Assembly (NCBI GenBank): GCA_963764195.1
Contig: CAVXRG010000003.1
Span: forward strand, 558,001-622,000
DNA: 64,000 nucleotides
From: JBDSSS01 sp963764195
GTDB taxonomy: Bacteria > Actinomycetota > Actinomycetes > Actinomycetales > Dermatophilaceae
Direction: 5' to 3'
Below the pieces are notes generated by a model that did not search any database, was not told where the DNA came from, and was given only the letters and a program-made list of their open reading frames with translations. Each line of letters begins with the position of its first letter. The first letter of the stretch is position 1. Made by a program: the position numbers and the translations under genes. Below are positions 32,410 to 41,235 of the stretch, in pieces.

Positions 32410-32884
32410 GGTCGCTTCGAGACGACCCGGTGCCGGGCACGCGGCATCGGCGGGTGATGCGGCGCGGGCATTGGGGCTGCTCAACCTCTCCACGCCGACA
32501 CCCTCATCACCTGCTGGCGGTCCACGTCGGACGTGCACAGAGACCGATGCAGGCCATCCGGCGGCCGACACCGACAGCAACGCTGCGACCACGGCGCAGA
32601 CGGCATGGGAACCCCTCGTGCCGAACCCGCCGTGCAGCGAGTACGCCAGCAGGCATGCCTTGCCTCACCAGCGCCGTCGGCGAGACCATGGCCAGCCTGC
32701 GCGGGGCGGACCGGATCGACGCGACGATCGTGTCGCGGTCACGAACACCAGCCGACGCTACGCTTCGGCGGCCGCGCTCAACCGTGACACCCCGAACGCC
32801 CGCATCTGGCTTGGACGGCGACGACTGAGGCAGCCTCTCGCCCCCGAGGAACGTCGCGGGGTAGGAGGCCCGGTGCGCGGTCGG
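32410..32884. other. Gene-poor region between convergent genes
   Basis: No gene can be supported. Several overlapping open frames exist on both strands, but none shows a recognisable domain, SD or sensible composition. It may be decayed coding sequence. I see no repeats or hairpins of note. Confidence 0.5.
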
Positions 32885-33292
32885 TCAGGCGGCGCGGCGG
32901 GTTCGCGAGCCCTCGCGGACGACAGCGCCGGACCCGATGACCTCGTCGCTCTCGATGCGGGCACCATCCCAGACGTGCGCGTGAGCGCCGATCTTGACGC
33001 GGTCGCCGAGCTTGGCACCCCGCCCGACGACGGCGCCTGGCCCGACGTGGACACTCGCGCCGATGACGGCTCCGGCGTGCACGACGGCCCCGCCGTCGAT
33101 CCAGGTCCCGATGCCGATCCTGGCCCCCGCCCCGACCTTGGCGTCGCGGTCCACGTAGGCCGACCGGCCGATGGATGCTGTCTGGTCGACGAAGGCGCGG
33201 GACTCGACGAGCCCTCCGCCGTTGGCGTGGCGGGCGTATTTCAGCAGGGCACCGCTGTCGGCCTCGAACTCTTCGTACTTCTTGCGCGTCAT
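32885..33292 (-). CDS. Hexapeptide-repeat (left-handed beta-helix) protein
   Basis: 135 residues. After a 30-residue lead the chain is a run of hexapeptide repeats (for example AKVGAG, ARIGIG, AVIGAS, VHVGPG, AVVGRG), forming about eight or nine coils of a left-handed beta-helix as in acyltransferases and gamma-carbonic anhydrases. No catalytic signature beyond the repeats is clear and the usual C-terminal helix is absent, so the activity is unknown. ATG 33292 has a GGGAGAGG site upstream. Confidence 0.75.
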   Translation of the reverse strand: MTRKKYEEFEADSGALLKYARHANGGGLVESRAFVDQTASIGRSAYVDRDAKVGAGARIGIGTWIDGGAVVHAGAVIGASVHVGPGAVVGRGAKLGDRVKIGAHAHVWDGARIESDEVIGSGAVVREGSRTRRAA

Positions 33293-33509
33293 GCCGCACC
33301 TCTCCCACCCCGAAGGGACGCTTGGGTCATTTCTGACACTCAGTGAACGAGCGAGGCCGCGCGAGTGTTCCGCAGGCGAAACGATCCTCTGGCTGGGTCC
33401 CGCCGAGGACACACCGCGTTTCGAGCACGAGTCCGAGCGGCTCGTCCGGGAGTGTCTGGCGGCGACCGACGTTCAGCAGGTGGCCTATCAGCCCGGCATC
33501 GGCCGAGCC

Positions 33510-33527
33510 CTGAGTCAGCTGACTCAG
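33510..33527. repeat. Perfect 18-bp palindrome at the end of the DUF4235 gene
   Basis: CTGAGTCAGCTGACTCAG, with no spacer. It includes the stop codon of the leftward DUF4235 gene. It could be a protein-binding site or help end transcription. Confidence 0.6.
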
Positions 33528-33820
33528 CTGCCCGGCCACTCACCGGTCCAGCGCTCGAACGCGCGGGCCCCACCCCGGTCGACGAGCGCCTTCACCGCGG
33601 CGAAGATCGCTCCCTGGATGGCCGCCGCGACGAGGATCTCCTTCATGTCGTACTCCGACTGGAGCGGCGAGGGTGCGTCGGCACCGTCGCCGGCAGAGGC
33701 GCGCTTCCAGACCTGCTTGAACACCTGCGCCGACACGACGCCGGCGACGATACTGCCGACGATCCCGATCGGGCGATACAGGATCTTCGCCGAGGTGCTG
33801 GCCTTCTTTTCACGTGCCAT
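33524..33820 (-). CDS. DUF4235 small membrane protein
   Basis: 98 residues. KILYRPIGIVGSIVAGVVSAQVFKQVWK is the DUF4235 N-terminal helix with its conserved basic residues (residues about 13-40, quoted in part). A second hydrophobic segment (EILVAAAIQGAIFAAVKALV) leads to a GARAFERWTGEWPG tail. The function is unknown; it is found in actinobacterial stress and envelope clusters. It overlaps the YihY gene by 11 bases and is the last gene of the leftward cluster. Confidence 0.85.
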   Translation of the reverse strand: MAREKKASTSAKILYRPIGIVGSIVAGVVSAQVFKQVWKRASAGDGADAPSPLQSEYDMKEILVAAAIQGAIFAAVKALVDRGGARAFERWTGEWPGS

Positions 33821-34976
33821 CGTCAGTTCTTCCTTTGCTGGAGTGGTGGGTGTGCTCGTCTCCGCGGGGTCTTTCGCCCTCCTGGGAGTCGTCGCCGTCG
33901 CCGTCGGAGCCGCCCTGCGTCAGGCGCAGCTCACGGCCGCGCTCGACCTCCTCGGCATCCTTCGCCTCGTTCTTCTCGATCTTGGTCGTGTCGCGGTGGT
34001 CGAGCTGGATGCTCTCCTCCGCGACGATGCCCGCCTGCAGCTCCCGACCGCGCTCGAGCTCCGCGTCGAGCTCGGCGCCGAAGAGCAGCGCGATGTTCGT
34101 GATCCACAGCCACAGCAGGAAGATCACGACGCCGGCGAGGGCCCCGTACGTCTTGTTGTAGCTGCCGAAGTGGCTGACGTAGAACCCGAAGCCGGCCGAG
34201 GCGAGGATCCAGACGACGATCGCGAGCACCGCACCGACGCTGACCCAGCGGAACTTCGGCTGCTTCACGTTGGGCGTGGCCCAGTAGAGGATCGCGATGA
34301 TGAGGATGACGACCGCGAGCATGACCGGCCACTTGGCGATGTTCCAGACCAGGACGGCCGTGCTGCCGAGCCCGATGGCGCTGCCGACGGACGCGGCGAC
34401 CGGCCCGGTCAGGACGAGGGCCAGCGCGACGAGCGCCACGAGAACGATGGCGATGAGGGTCACGAGCAGCATCGCCGGGCGCATCTTCCAGAAGGGGCGA
34501 CCCTCGCGCACCTCGTAGATCCGGTTCATCGCCCGACCGAACGAGTTGACGTAGCCCGACGCCGTCCACAACGCCGAGGCGAGGCCGGCGAGGAAGAGCA
34601 GCCCCGAGCCGGAGGCGGTGCTCAGCGACGTGAGAATCGGCTCGACCGTGCTCGCTGTACCCCCCGCGCCGACGTCCTTGAGGAGCGAGGTCAGCGTCGA
34701 CACCGTCTGCTCGCTCTGGCCCACGAGGCCGAGGAGCGACAACAGGGCGATGGCGGCAGGGAAGAGCGCCAGCACGGAGTAGAAGGTGAGCGCCGCCGCG
34801 AGGTCGGTGCACTCGTCCTTCGAGAACTCCCGGACCGTGCGCCGCAAGACGTAGCGCCACGCCGGCTTCTTCATGTCGTCGGGTGACTCCGGCTTGCCGC
34901 TGGCGTCGGTGTCCTCGGTATGCTGCTCGCCCCGTTGTTCGTCCGTGCTCGAGTCCTGGCGTGTCTGGGCCGTCAT
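33810..34976 (-). CDS. YihY/virulence factor BrkB family membrane protein
   Basis: 388 residues with six membrane helices (about 60-320). Signatures are the LAAALTFYSVLALFPAAIAL helix and LASALWTASGYVNSFGRAMN. The cytoplasmic ends are hydrophilic, and the C-terminal 90 residues are acidic and low in complexity. BrkB/YihY proteins are inner-membrane proteins of unclear function, once called RNase BN in error. It lies between DUF4235 and DUF3618 genes with overlaps at both ends, so the cluster is translationally coupled. Confidence 0.9.
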   Translation of the reverse strand: MTAQTRQDSSTDEQRGEQHTEDTDASGKPESPDDMKKPAWRYVLRRTVREFSKDECTDLAAALTFYSVLALFPAAIALLSLLGLVGQSEQTVSTLTSLLKDVGAGGTASTVEPILTSLSTASGSGLLFLAGLASALWTASGYVNSFGRAMNRIYEVREGRPFWKMRPAMLLVTLIAIVLVALVALALVLTGPVAASVGSAIGLGSTAVLVWNIAKWPVMLAVVILIIAILYWATPNVKQPKFRWVSVGAVLAIVVWILASAGFGFYVSHFGSYNKTYGALAGVVIFLLWLWITNIALLFGAELDAELERGRELQAGIVAEESIQLDHRDTTKIEKNEAKDAEEVERGRELRLTQGGSDGDGDDSQEGERPRGDEHTHHSSKGRTDDGT

Positions 34977-35263
34977 CGCTGCCTCCTGACGACGAGGATC
35001 GTGCCGACGACGGTCAGCGTCACGGCCAGCAGGGCCGCGACCACTTCGGTGGTCGGACGGCCCCGGTCGTCCGTCGCGGCCGAGCGAAGGCGCCGGACCT
35101 GCTGGGAGAGAGCCTCCTGGCCGTGGGCGGCCCGGCGCTTCGCCTGCTCCTTGACGTCGAGACGGGAGGCGAGCTCGTCCACCGTCGCCTCGAGCTCGGT
35201 GCGGGTGGCTTTGAGGTCGGACTCGATCTGGTCGACCGAACGGCTCTGGTCAGACGCGGCCAT
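34973..35263 (-). CDS. DUF3618 domain protein
   Basis: 96 residues. The DUF3618 core RSVDQIESDLKATRTELEAT with VDELASRLDVKEQ is followed by a C-terminal membrane helix (VVAALLAVTLTVVGTILVV). Such proteins form helical, tail-anchored membrane companions of the holin-like protein. ATG 35263 has an AAGGAAGGGG site. It overlaps both neighbours by a few bases. Confidence 0.85.
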   Translation of the reverse strand: MAASDQSRSVDQIESDLKATRTELEATVDELASRLDVKEQAKRRAAHGQEALSQQVRRLRSAATDDRGRPTTEVVAALLAVTLTVVGTILVVRRQR

Positions 35264-35678
35264 GGTGGGCCCCTTCCTTGAGGCTCTCGACGTCGTGCTT
35301 GACGCTCTCGACGGTGCGCTCGACGGGGGGCGCGACCTGCGCGGCCTTCTTCTTGGCGACGAGGGCAAGGACGCCGGCGACGACGAAGAGCGCCACGGCG
35401 ACGATGAGTGCGGCGAGCCAGGCGGGGAGCACGATCGCCAGGGCGAGGACGGCGCACGCGATGAGCGCGCCCACCCCGTAGAGCGCCACGACGCCCGCGC
35501 CGCCGAAGAGCCCAGCCGAGGTGCCAGCGCTCTTGGCGCTCTGCTGCAGCTCGGCCTTCGCCAGCTGGAGCTCGCCTCTGACGAGAGTGGACATCTGCGT
35601 CGAGAGCTGTCCGATCAGCTGCCCGGTGGTCGCGTCAGGGGGTGCTGGGTCGTTGGTCTCTGGGGTCGTGCTGGCCAT
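35250..35678 (-). CDS. Phage-holin-superfamily-III-like (Holin-X) membrane protein
   Basis: 142 residues. The N-terminal helix LIGQLSTQMSTLVRGELQLA with KAELQQSAK, and two membrane helices (about 58-80 and 88-108), define the actinobacterial Holin-X/DUF1469 family. This is an envelope stress protein, not a phage lysis gene: no phage genes are near and its partners are DUF3618, YihY and DUF4235. It is first in its four-gene operon, with a GAGGAGG site before ATG 35678. Upstream there is an eight-bp hairpin (35721-35740). Confidence 0.88.
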   Translation of the reverse strand: MASTTPETNDPAPPDATTGQLIGQLSTQMSTLVRGELQLAKAELQQSAKSAGTSAGLFGGAGVVALYGVGALIACAVLALAIVLPAWLAALIVAVALFVVAGVLALVAKKKAAQVAPPVERTVESVKHDVESLKEGAHHGRV

Positions 35679-35819
35679 GGGGCCTCCTCGTGCGGGTGGT
35701 GCGGATCAGTGGCGCGCCGTGCCTGTCCGGGCGGACAGGCTGAAGCGTCGCTCCTTCTCACCTACCCCCGCCACCCGGCCCCCGAACGAGGCAGGCCCGG
35801 TTGCCTTCTCCCGACCGGC

Positions 35820-36989
35820 TCAGCCTCGGGTCAGTGACCGCACCGTGTCCCGCGCCTGCTCGAGCATCTCGGCGAACGTGCCCGTGCTCGTCGCCGCCCA
35901 GGTCTCCATCTCGGCCAGGGCCGTGACGATGAACGCCGCATCGGCCGCGCTGATCCGCGCCACGACCTCAGGAAGCTCCTCGTGCTCCTCCGCGTTGGCG
36001 TGATAGCTGAGGGCCTCCTCGAAGAGACCGAACTGCATCCGGAAGGTCGGGGAGTCGATGTCGAGCTCCTCGAGGCGGCCGAGCTGCTGGGCCATCCCGC
36101 GCTCCTCCTCGGCGCGCTGCACCCCCATCTCCCGATCCTCGAGCACCGGTAGGACGGGGTGGATCAGCTCCTCCTCGACGGCTTCGTGCGCGGCGAGGAG
36201 GCTGAGCAGCTCGTGCAACGCCTCCTCGCGCCGCTCGACGGGCGCGTGACCCACTCCGGCGACGAGGGCATCGATCCGCGTGTGCTGGCCGGCGATCGCA
36301 GCCGTGAGGTCGCTGTCGACCGGCGCTGCCGGGTCAGCCGAGGTCGCCGAGGCCGTCGAGACCGGAGAGCCGGTCGGCGCGGGGGTGGTCGCGGGCGCGG
36401 ACACGGGTGAGCCTTCCGCCTCGGCGCTGAAGGCGGGGTGCTCGCTCGAGACCTTGCGCACGGAGGCGAGGTGGCCGCCGAGGTAGCCGCCGGCGCCCGC
36501 GGCGCCGGCGCCCATCAGGGCGAGAGCTGCTCCCACGCGGTGCCGGTCACCCCGGCGCGCGAGCCAGGACCCGGCATACAGCCCGATCGCCGCGACGTTG
36601 AGGGCCACGTGGGCCACGCCCACGCGCTGCGCCGGACGGTCGCTGCGGTGCCACTCCGACCACCCGCTCGCCGCGGTGGGCGGCACGGCCAGCAGGCCCA
36701 GACCGACGAGCCGCTGCGCCGCTGGACGGGCTCCGGGCCCGCCGAGGAGGTCGAGGACCGTCGTGGCCGTCCACAGGCCAAGGGGCAGGTCGGTCAGGAC
36801 GGGGTGAAGGGCGTGGCCCAGCCAGGTCCCGCGCAGCGCGTCACCCACGGCGCCGTCGGCCAGGGGCGATGTGAGCGTCCCCAGCCGGTCGACCGCAGGG
36901 TCGAGACGGGTGTCGTCCTCGAGTGCGACCGCAACCCGGGCCGGCAGCGGGAGGGACGAGGCGGGCGCGGATCCATGGGACGAGGTCAT
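35820..36989 (-). CDS. DUF2231 membrane domain fused to a hemerythrin-like domain
   Basis: 389 residues. Residues about 55-180 form the DUF2231 domain with four membrane helices (LGHALHPVLTDLPLGLWTAT is its entry). A Thr/Ser/Pro/Ala linker (about 190-225) leads to a hemerythrin-like HHE four-helix bundle with His/Glu ligands in GQHTRIDAL, LLAAHEAVEEELIHP and LSYHANAEEHEELP. DUF2231 is often found with haem or redox proteins and HHE domains carry a di-iron centre, so an oxygen or oxidative-stress sensor is a fair guess. An AAGGAAG site precedes ATG 36989. Confidence 0.82.
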   Translation of the reverse strand: MTSSHGSAPASSLPLPARVAVALEDDTRLDPAVDRLGTLTSPLADGAVGDALRGTWLGHALHPVLTDLPLGLWTATTVLDLLGGPGARPAAQRLVGLGLLAVPPTAASGWSEWHRSDRPAQRVGVAHVALNVAAIGLYAGSWLARRGDRHRVGAALALMGAGAAGAGGYLGGHLASVRKVSSEHPAFSAEAEGSPVSAPATTPAPTGSPVSTASATSADPAAPVDSDLTAAIAGQHTRIDALVAGVGHAPVERREEALHELLSLLAAHEAVEEELIHPVLPVLEDREMGVQRAEEERGMAQQLGRLEELDIDSPTFRMQFGLFEEALSYHANAEEHEELPEVVARISAADAAFIVTALAEMETWAATSTGTFAEMLEQARDTVRSLTRG

Positions 36990-37219
36990 GCTTCCTTCAT
37001 ACCCAGCCGTGGGGCGCCCCGTCGAGGGGGTGCGTGCGGCTCGGACCCACGAAGGGGGAGTCGAGGCGGGAGCCGCGCGTTCGATGATCGAGGGGGCAGG
37101 GGTTTGTGGGTCGGAGCGGCGCGCAGGGGGGACGGTTAGGCTTCAGATGACTTTTTGGATCCGGCCGACCTCGCTGACGCCGCCCGCCCCGTGCCGCCAA
37201 GTGTGACCCAAGGAGCCCG

Positions 37220-38329
37220 ATGCAGATCTCGTTCGCGAACTCGGCGCAGTCGACGCTCGGCGTCGAGTGGGAGCTCGCGCTCGTCGACGCCGACACGGCC
37301 GAGCTCGTCCCGCATGCGGCCGCCGTCCTGTCCCACATCGACTCACCCCTCGTGACCGGCGAATACCTCACCAACACGGTCGAGCTCGTCACCGGGGTAT
37401 GCCGCACCGTGGCCGAGGCGGAGCGTGACCTGCGCGAGGCGCTGGGCTCCGTGCAGTCGGTGGCGGCCGGTCAGGGTCTCGAGGTCTTCGCCGGGGGGAC
37501 GCACCCCTTCAGCGGCTGGCGCTCGCAGGACGTGTCGCCGGGGGAGACCTACCAGGAGATGCTCAACCGCACCCAGTACTGGGGGCGGCAGATGGTCATC
37601 TACGGCCTGCACGTCCACGTGGGCATCGACCACCGGGACAAGGCCCTGCCGATCCTGTCCGCGATGCTCAACTACTACCCGCACCTGCTCGCACTCTCGG
37701 CGAGCTCGCCCTTCTGGGAGGCCGAGGACACGCACTACGCCTCGCAGCGCGCGCTCCTGTTCCAGCAGCTGCCGACAGCTGGACTGCCCTTCCAGTTCGA
37801 GCGGTGGGAGGAGTTCGAGTCGTTCATGGAGGACATGACGACGACCGGCGTCATCGAGCAGATCCGCCACAACCGCTGGGACGTGCGGCCCTCACCGGCC
37901 CTGGGCACACTGGAGCACCGGGTCTGCGACTCCGTCGGCACCATCGCGGAGATCACGGCGCTCACCGCCCTGACCCAGTGCCTCGTCGAGGAGTGCTCCC
38001 GGACCCTCGACGCCGGGGGGACCCTCCCCGACCTGCCGCCGTGGCACGTCCAGGAGAACAAGTGGCGGGCGGCTCGCTACGGCCTCGACGCCATCGTCAT
38101 CACCGGGCGGGACAACACCGAGCGCCTCGTCACCGAGGACCTCGACCGCATCCTCGACCGGCTCTCGCCCGTTGCGAGCGACCTCGGCTGCACGGTCGAG
38201 CTCGAGGGGGTGCGCGGCATCCTCGAGCGCGGCGCCGGTTACCAGCGCCAGCGTGCCCTGGCCGAGCGGCACGGCGGAGACCTCGTCGCCGTCGTCAAGG
38301 AGCTCGTCCGGGAAACAGCCGACCAGTGA
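37220..38329 (+). CDS. Carboxylate-amine ligase YbdK family (glutamate-cysteine ligase type 2)
   Basis: 369 residues. LGVEWELALVD at about 13-23, the ELVTGVC segment, the metal and substrate region YGLHVHVGIDHRDKALP at about 129-145, and HNRWDVRPSPALGTLEHRVCDS are family signatures. YbdK has weak glutamate-cysteine ligase activity. In actinobacteria, which use mycothiol rather than glutathione, the true product is unclear. An AAGGAG site lies ten bases upstream of ATG 37220. Confidence 0.9.
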   Translation: MQISFANSAQSTLGVEWELALVDADTAELVPHAAAVLSHIDSPLVTGEYLTNTVELVTGVCRTVAEAERDLREALGSVQSVAAGQGLEVFAGGTHPFSGWRSQDVSPGETYQEMLNRTQYWGRQMVIYGLHVHVGIDHRDKALPILSAMLNYYPHLLALSASSPFWEAEDTHYASQRALLFQQLPTAGLPFQFERWEEFESFMEDMTTTGVIEQIRHNRWDVRPSPALGTLEHRVCDSVGTIAEITALTALTQCLVEECSRTLDAGGTLPDLPPWHVQENKWRAARYGLDAIVITGRDNTERLVTEDLDRILDRLSPVASDLGCTVELEGVRGILERGAGYQRQRALAERHGGDLVAVVKELVRETADQ

Positions 38330-38462
38330 GTGCGCCGCGGCCGTGGGTGGGAACGAGCGCCGTCACGACGCACCGGGCCTCGTCCGGGCCGGCTGACGCG
38401 CGTGGGCCGCTCGGGACGGGCTTCGGCGGCTGCTGACGGCACCCCGGGCTTAGGGTCGAGAG

Positions 38463-39866
38463 ATGGTGGGTACACAGGACGAGACGCGGGACCAGGCCGA
38501 GGCCGACGTGCTCGTCGCCTTCGGGATGACGGGTGACCTCGCGCGCAAGATGACCTTCGCCGCGCTCTACGGCCTCGAGCACGCCGAGCGCCTCGCCTGT
38601 CCCGTCATCGGGGTCGCCGCCGAGGACTGGAGCGATGACGACCTGCGGCAGCGGGCACGGGAGTCGATCGCCGACTCGGTGAAGGATGCGGATCCCGCGG
38701 TCGTCGAACGTCTCGTGGCCCGAATGCGTTACGTCGGAGGCGACTTCGCCGAGGCAGACACCTATGAGCGGCTCGCCGAGACTCTCGGGGACGCCAGGCG
38801 TCCAGTCTTCTACCTGGAGATCCCGCCCTTCCTCTTCGAGACCGTCGTCAAGGGCCTCGCGGCGGCCGACCTCACCGCGAACGCCCGGGTCGTGGTGGAG
38901 AAGCCCTTCGGCCGCGACCTCGCGTCGGCGCAGGCCCTCAACGCGTCCCTCCGGGCGATGCTGCGCGAGTCGCAGCTCTACCGGATCGACCACTTCCTCG
39001 GGAAGCTGTCGGTGCAGCAGATCCTCCGGCTCCGCTTCGCGAACACGATCCTCGAGCCGCTGTGGAACCGGCAGTACGTCGAGTCCGTGCAGATCACGAT
39101 GGCCGAGGACTTCGACGTCTCGACGCGGGGCTCCTTCTACGACAAGGTCGGCGCCCTGCGCGACGTCGTGCAGAACCACATCATGCAGGTGCTCGCCATG
39201 GTCGCGATGGAGCCTCCCGCTCGGGGCGGGCTCGACGCACTCTCCGACCGCAAGCGCGACGTCTTCGCGGCCATGCCGACGGCCGACCCGGCAGCCTACG
39301 TCCGCGGCCAGTACGACGGCTACGACGCCACGAAAGGGGTGGCGGAGGGGTCGACGACGGAGACGTATGCCGCCCTCCGCCTCACCATCGAGAACTGGCG
39401 CTGGTCTGGGGTGCCCTTCCTCATCCGGGCGGGCAAGAACCTGCCGGTGAGCACGACCGAGGTGCGGCTCGTGCTCCAGGCTCCGCCCCCGCTCGGCTTC
39501 ACCGACGACGACGGCGTGCGCGACCCCGACCAGATCGTGCTCCGGGTCGACCCCGAGGCCGGCGCACGGATCGTCATGCAAGCCCAGAGCCGGACGCGCG
39601 ACACGCTGCGCACCATCGACCTCGACGTCGACCTCGGTGGGGACGACGTGCCGACGCCCTACGAGGAGCTGCTGCACGCGGCCATCGTCGGGGACGCGAC
39701 GCGCTTCACCCGCGAGGACGTCGTCGAGGAGACGTGGCGGGTGCTCGAGCCGCTCCTCGATCTGCCCACCAAGCCGGGGACCTATGCCCCCGGGTCCTGG
39801 GGGCCGGCGGCCGCGTCGGAGCTCGCCGCCGGTGTCGGTGGCTGGCGCGACCCCTGGGTGCGGTGA
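38463..39866 (+). CDS. zwf: Glucose-6-phosphate 1-dehydrogenase
   Basis: 467 residues. The NADP-binding motif GMTGDLARK is at 21-29, EKPFGRD in the middle and the active-site RIDHFLGK at 174-181. The C-terminal half contains RAGKNLPVSTTEV. It opens the pentose phosphate pathway and makes NADPH. It is shorter than most Zwf proteins (about 480-510) and stands alone without opcA, pgl or tal, so it is probably a second or divergent copy. TAGGGT lies six bases before ATG 38463 (leaderless pattern). Confidence 0.9.
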   Translation: MVGTQDETRDQAEADVLVAFGMTGDLARKMTFAALYGLEHAERLACPVIGVAAEDWSDDDLRQRARESIADSVKDADPAVVERLVARMRYVGGDFAEADTYERLAETLGDARRPVFYLEIPPFLFETVVKGLAAADLTANARVVVEKPFGRDLASAQALNASLRAMLRESQLYRIDHFLGKLSVQQILRLRFANTILEPLWNRQYVESVQITMAEDFDVSTRGSFYDKVGALRDVVQNHIMQVLAMVAMEPPARGGLDALSDRKRDVFAAMPTADPAAYVRGQYDGYDATKGVAEGSTTETYAALRLTIENWRWSGVPFLIRAGKNLPVSTTEVRLVLQAPPPLGFTDDDGVRDPDQIVLRVDPEAGARIVMQAQSRTRDTLRTIDLDVDLGGDDVPTPYEELLHAAIVGDATRFTREDVVEETWRVLEPLLDLPTKPGTYAPGSWGPAAASELAAGVGGWRDPWVR

Positions 39867-39947
39867 CCCCGCCGCTGGACGCCCCTGGCCGGGCGTCAAG
39901 CCCCCCCTCCTCGACAAACGGTCAGGTGGGCGGCATACGGTTGAAGG

Positions 39948-40958
39948 ATGGAATTCAGATACCTCGGTAACAGCGGACTCAAGATCTCCGAGATCACCTA
40001 CGGCAACTGGCTGACCCACGGGTCCCAGGTGGAGAACGACGTCGCGACGAAGTGCGTGCAGGCAGCCCTCGAGGCAGGCATCAGCACGTTCGACACGGCA
40101 GACGTCTACGCGAACACGAAGGCGGAGACCGTCCTCGGCGACGCCCTCAAGGGCGAGCGGCGCGAGAGTCTCGAGATCTTCACGAAGGTCTACTGGCCCA
40201 CCGGGCCGGGCGGCAAGAACGACACGGGCCTGTCCCGCAAGCACATCATGGAGTCGATCAACGGCTCGCTCGAGCGCCTCCAGACCGACTACGTCGACCT
40301 CTACCAGGCGCACCGCTACGACACGGAGACGCCGCTCGAGGAGACGATGCAGGCCTTCGCCGACGTCGTGCGCCAGGGCAAGGCGCTCTACATCGGCGTC
40401 AGCGAGTGGACCGCCGACCAGATCCGCGAGGGCGTCAAGCTCTCCAAGGAGCTCGGCTTCCAGCTCATCTCGAGCCAGCCGCAGTACTCGATGCTGTGGC
40501 GCGTCATCGAGGACGAGGTCGTCCCGACCTCGCAGGAGCTCGGTGTCAGCCAGATCGTGTGGAGCCCGATCGCGCAGGGCGTGCTGACCGGCAAGTACAA
40601 GCCGGGCCAGACCCCGCCGGAGGGCTCGCGGGCCGCGGACGAGAAGGGCGGTGCCGACATGATCAAGCGCTTCATGAACGACGACGTCCTCACTCGTGTT
40701 CAGAAGCTGCAGCCGATCGCCGACGACGCTGGCCTGTCGATGGCGCAGCTCGCCGTTGCCTGGGTCCTGCAGAACCCCAACGTCGCCGCCGCTCTCGTCG
40801 GCGCCTCGCGTCCGGAGCAGGTCGGCGAGAACGTCAAGGCCGCCGGCGTGAAGCTCGAGCCCGAGCTGATGACGCGCATCGATGAGGCCCTTGGCGACAT
40901 CGTCGAGAAGGACCCCGGCAAGACGAAGGAGACCGCGCCCCAGACGCGCGTCGCCTGA
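39948..40958 (+). CDS. Aldo/keto reductase (KCNAB-like)
   Basis: 336 residues. The catalytic tetrad is visible: Asp49 and Tyr54 in FDTADVYA, Lys80 in IFTKVYWP and His122 in LYQAHRYD. WSPIAQGVLTGKY and the C-terminal GASRPEQVGENVKA bind NADPH. It is closest to the voltage-gated potassium channel beta-like AKR group, which reduces aldehydes such as methylglyoxal. TACGGT precedes ATG 39948 by six bases (leaderless pattern). It follows zwf, an NADPH producer, on the same strand. Confidence 0.92.
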   Translation: MEFRYLGNSGLKISEITYGNWLTHGSQVENDVATKCVQAALEAGISTFDTADVYANTKAETVLGDALKGERRESLEIFTKVYWPTGPGGKNDTGLSRKHIMESINGSLERLQTDYVDLYQAHRYDTETPLEETMQAFADVVRQGKALYIGVSEWTADQIREGVKLSKELGFQLISSQPQYSMLWRVIEDEVVPTSQELGVSQIVWSPIAQGVLTGKYKPGQTPPEGSRAADEKGGADMIKRFMNDDVLTRVQKLQPIADDAGLSMAQLAVAWVLQNPNVAAALVGASRPEQVGENVKAAGVKLEPELMTRIDEALGDIVEKDPGKTKETAPQTRVA

Positions 40959-40978
40959 CCTGTCCTGAACGCCACCTC

Positions 40979-41005
40979 GCCCGCCGTGACCTCGTCACGG
41001 CGGGC
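40979..41005 (+). terminator. Terminator hairpin after the aldo/keto reductase gene
   Basis: The 12-bp stem GCCCGCCGTGAC/GTCACGGCGGGC has a three-base loop and lies 20 bases past the stop. There is only a weak pyrimidine tail. Confidence 0.65.
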
Positions 41006-41127
41006 GTCGTGCTCCTCGGCCGGGTGGTGGTGGCCGGGTGGCCCGGCAGGCTCGGCCCCGAATGTCACGTCCACCTCCACGACGTTCGAATTCGACTCAG
41101 CCACAGTCGATTTCAAGACACGGATCG

Positions 41128-41155
41128 CCACCTGTCTAGGTGGTCACACTTGACC
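41128..41155. promoter_or_regulatory. Two adjacent palindromes upstream of the UspA gene
   Basis: CCACCTgtctAGGTGG (41128-41143) is followed at once by GGTCAcactTGACC (41142-41155), sharing two bases. Both have four-base spacers. TTGACC in the second could be a -35 element, with GAGAAT (41177-41182) as a poor -10. They look like operators for one or two dimeric regulators of the universal stress gene. Confidence 0.55.
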
Positions 41156-41235
41156 CCCACGGCCAGCGCGAAGCGGGAGAATGGAGGTGGGGCCGGAGCG
41201 CGAGGCCCCGTCCTCATCAGGGAAGGTTGTGTGCG

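Noticed and set aside
32430..32828. Possible gene between the LuxR regulator and the hexapeptide protein
   Set aside because: Composition is Arg/Thr/Pro-rich, there is no ribosome-binding site or recognisable fold, and the frame competes with others of similar length. I considered a degraded PIN-type toxin but could not support it.
35250..35678. Holin-like gene as a sign of a prophage
   Set aside because: The Holin-X family is chromosomal in actinobacteria and its neighbours are DUF3618, YihY and DUF4235 genes. No phage structural, lysis or integrase gene is present.
40979..41131. Short minus-strand frame starting GTG 41131
   Set aside because: The first 25 codons look protein-like, but the frame runs through the aldo/keto reductase terminator hairpin and then antisense to that gene.
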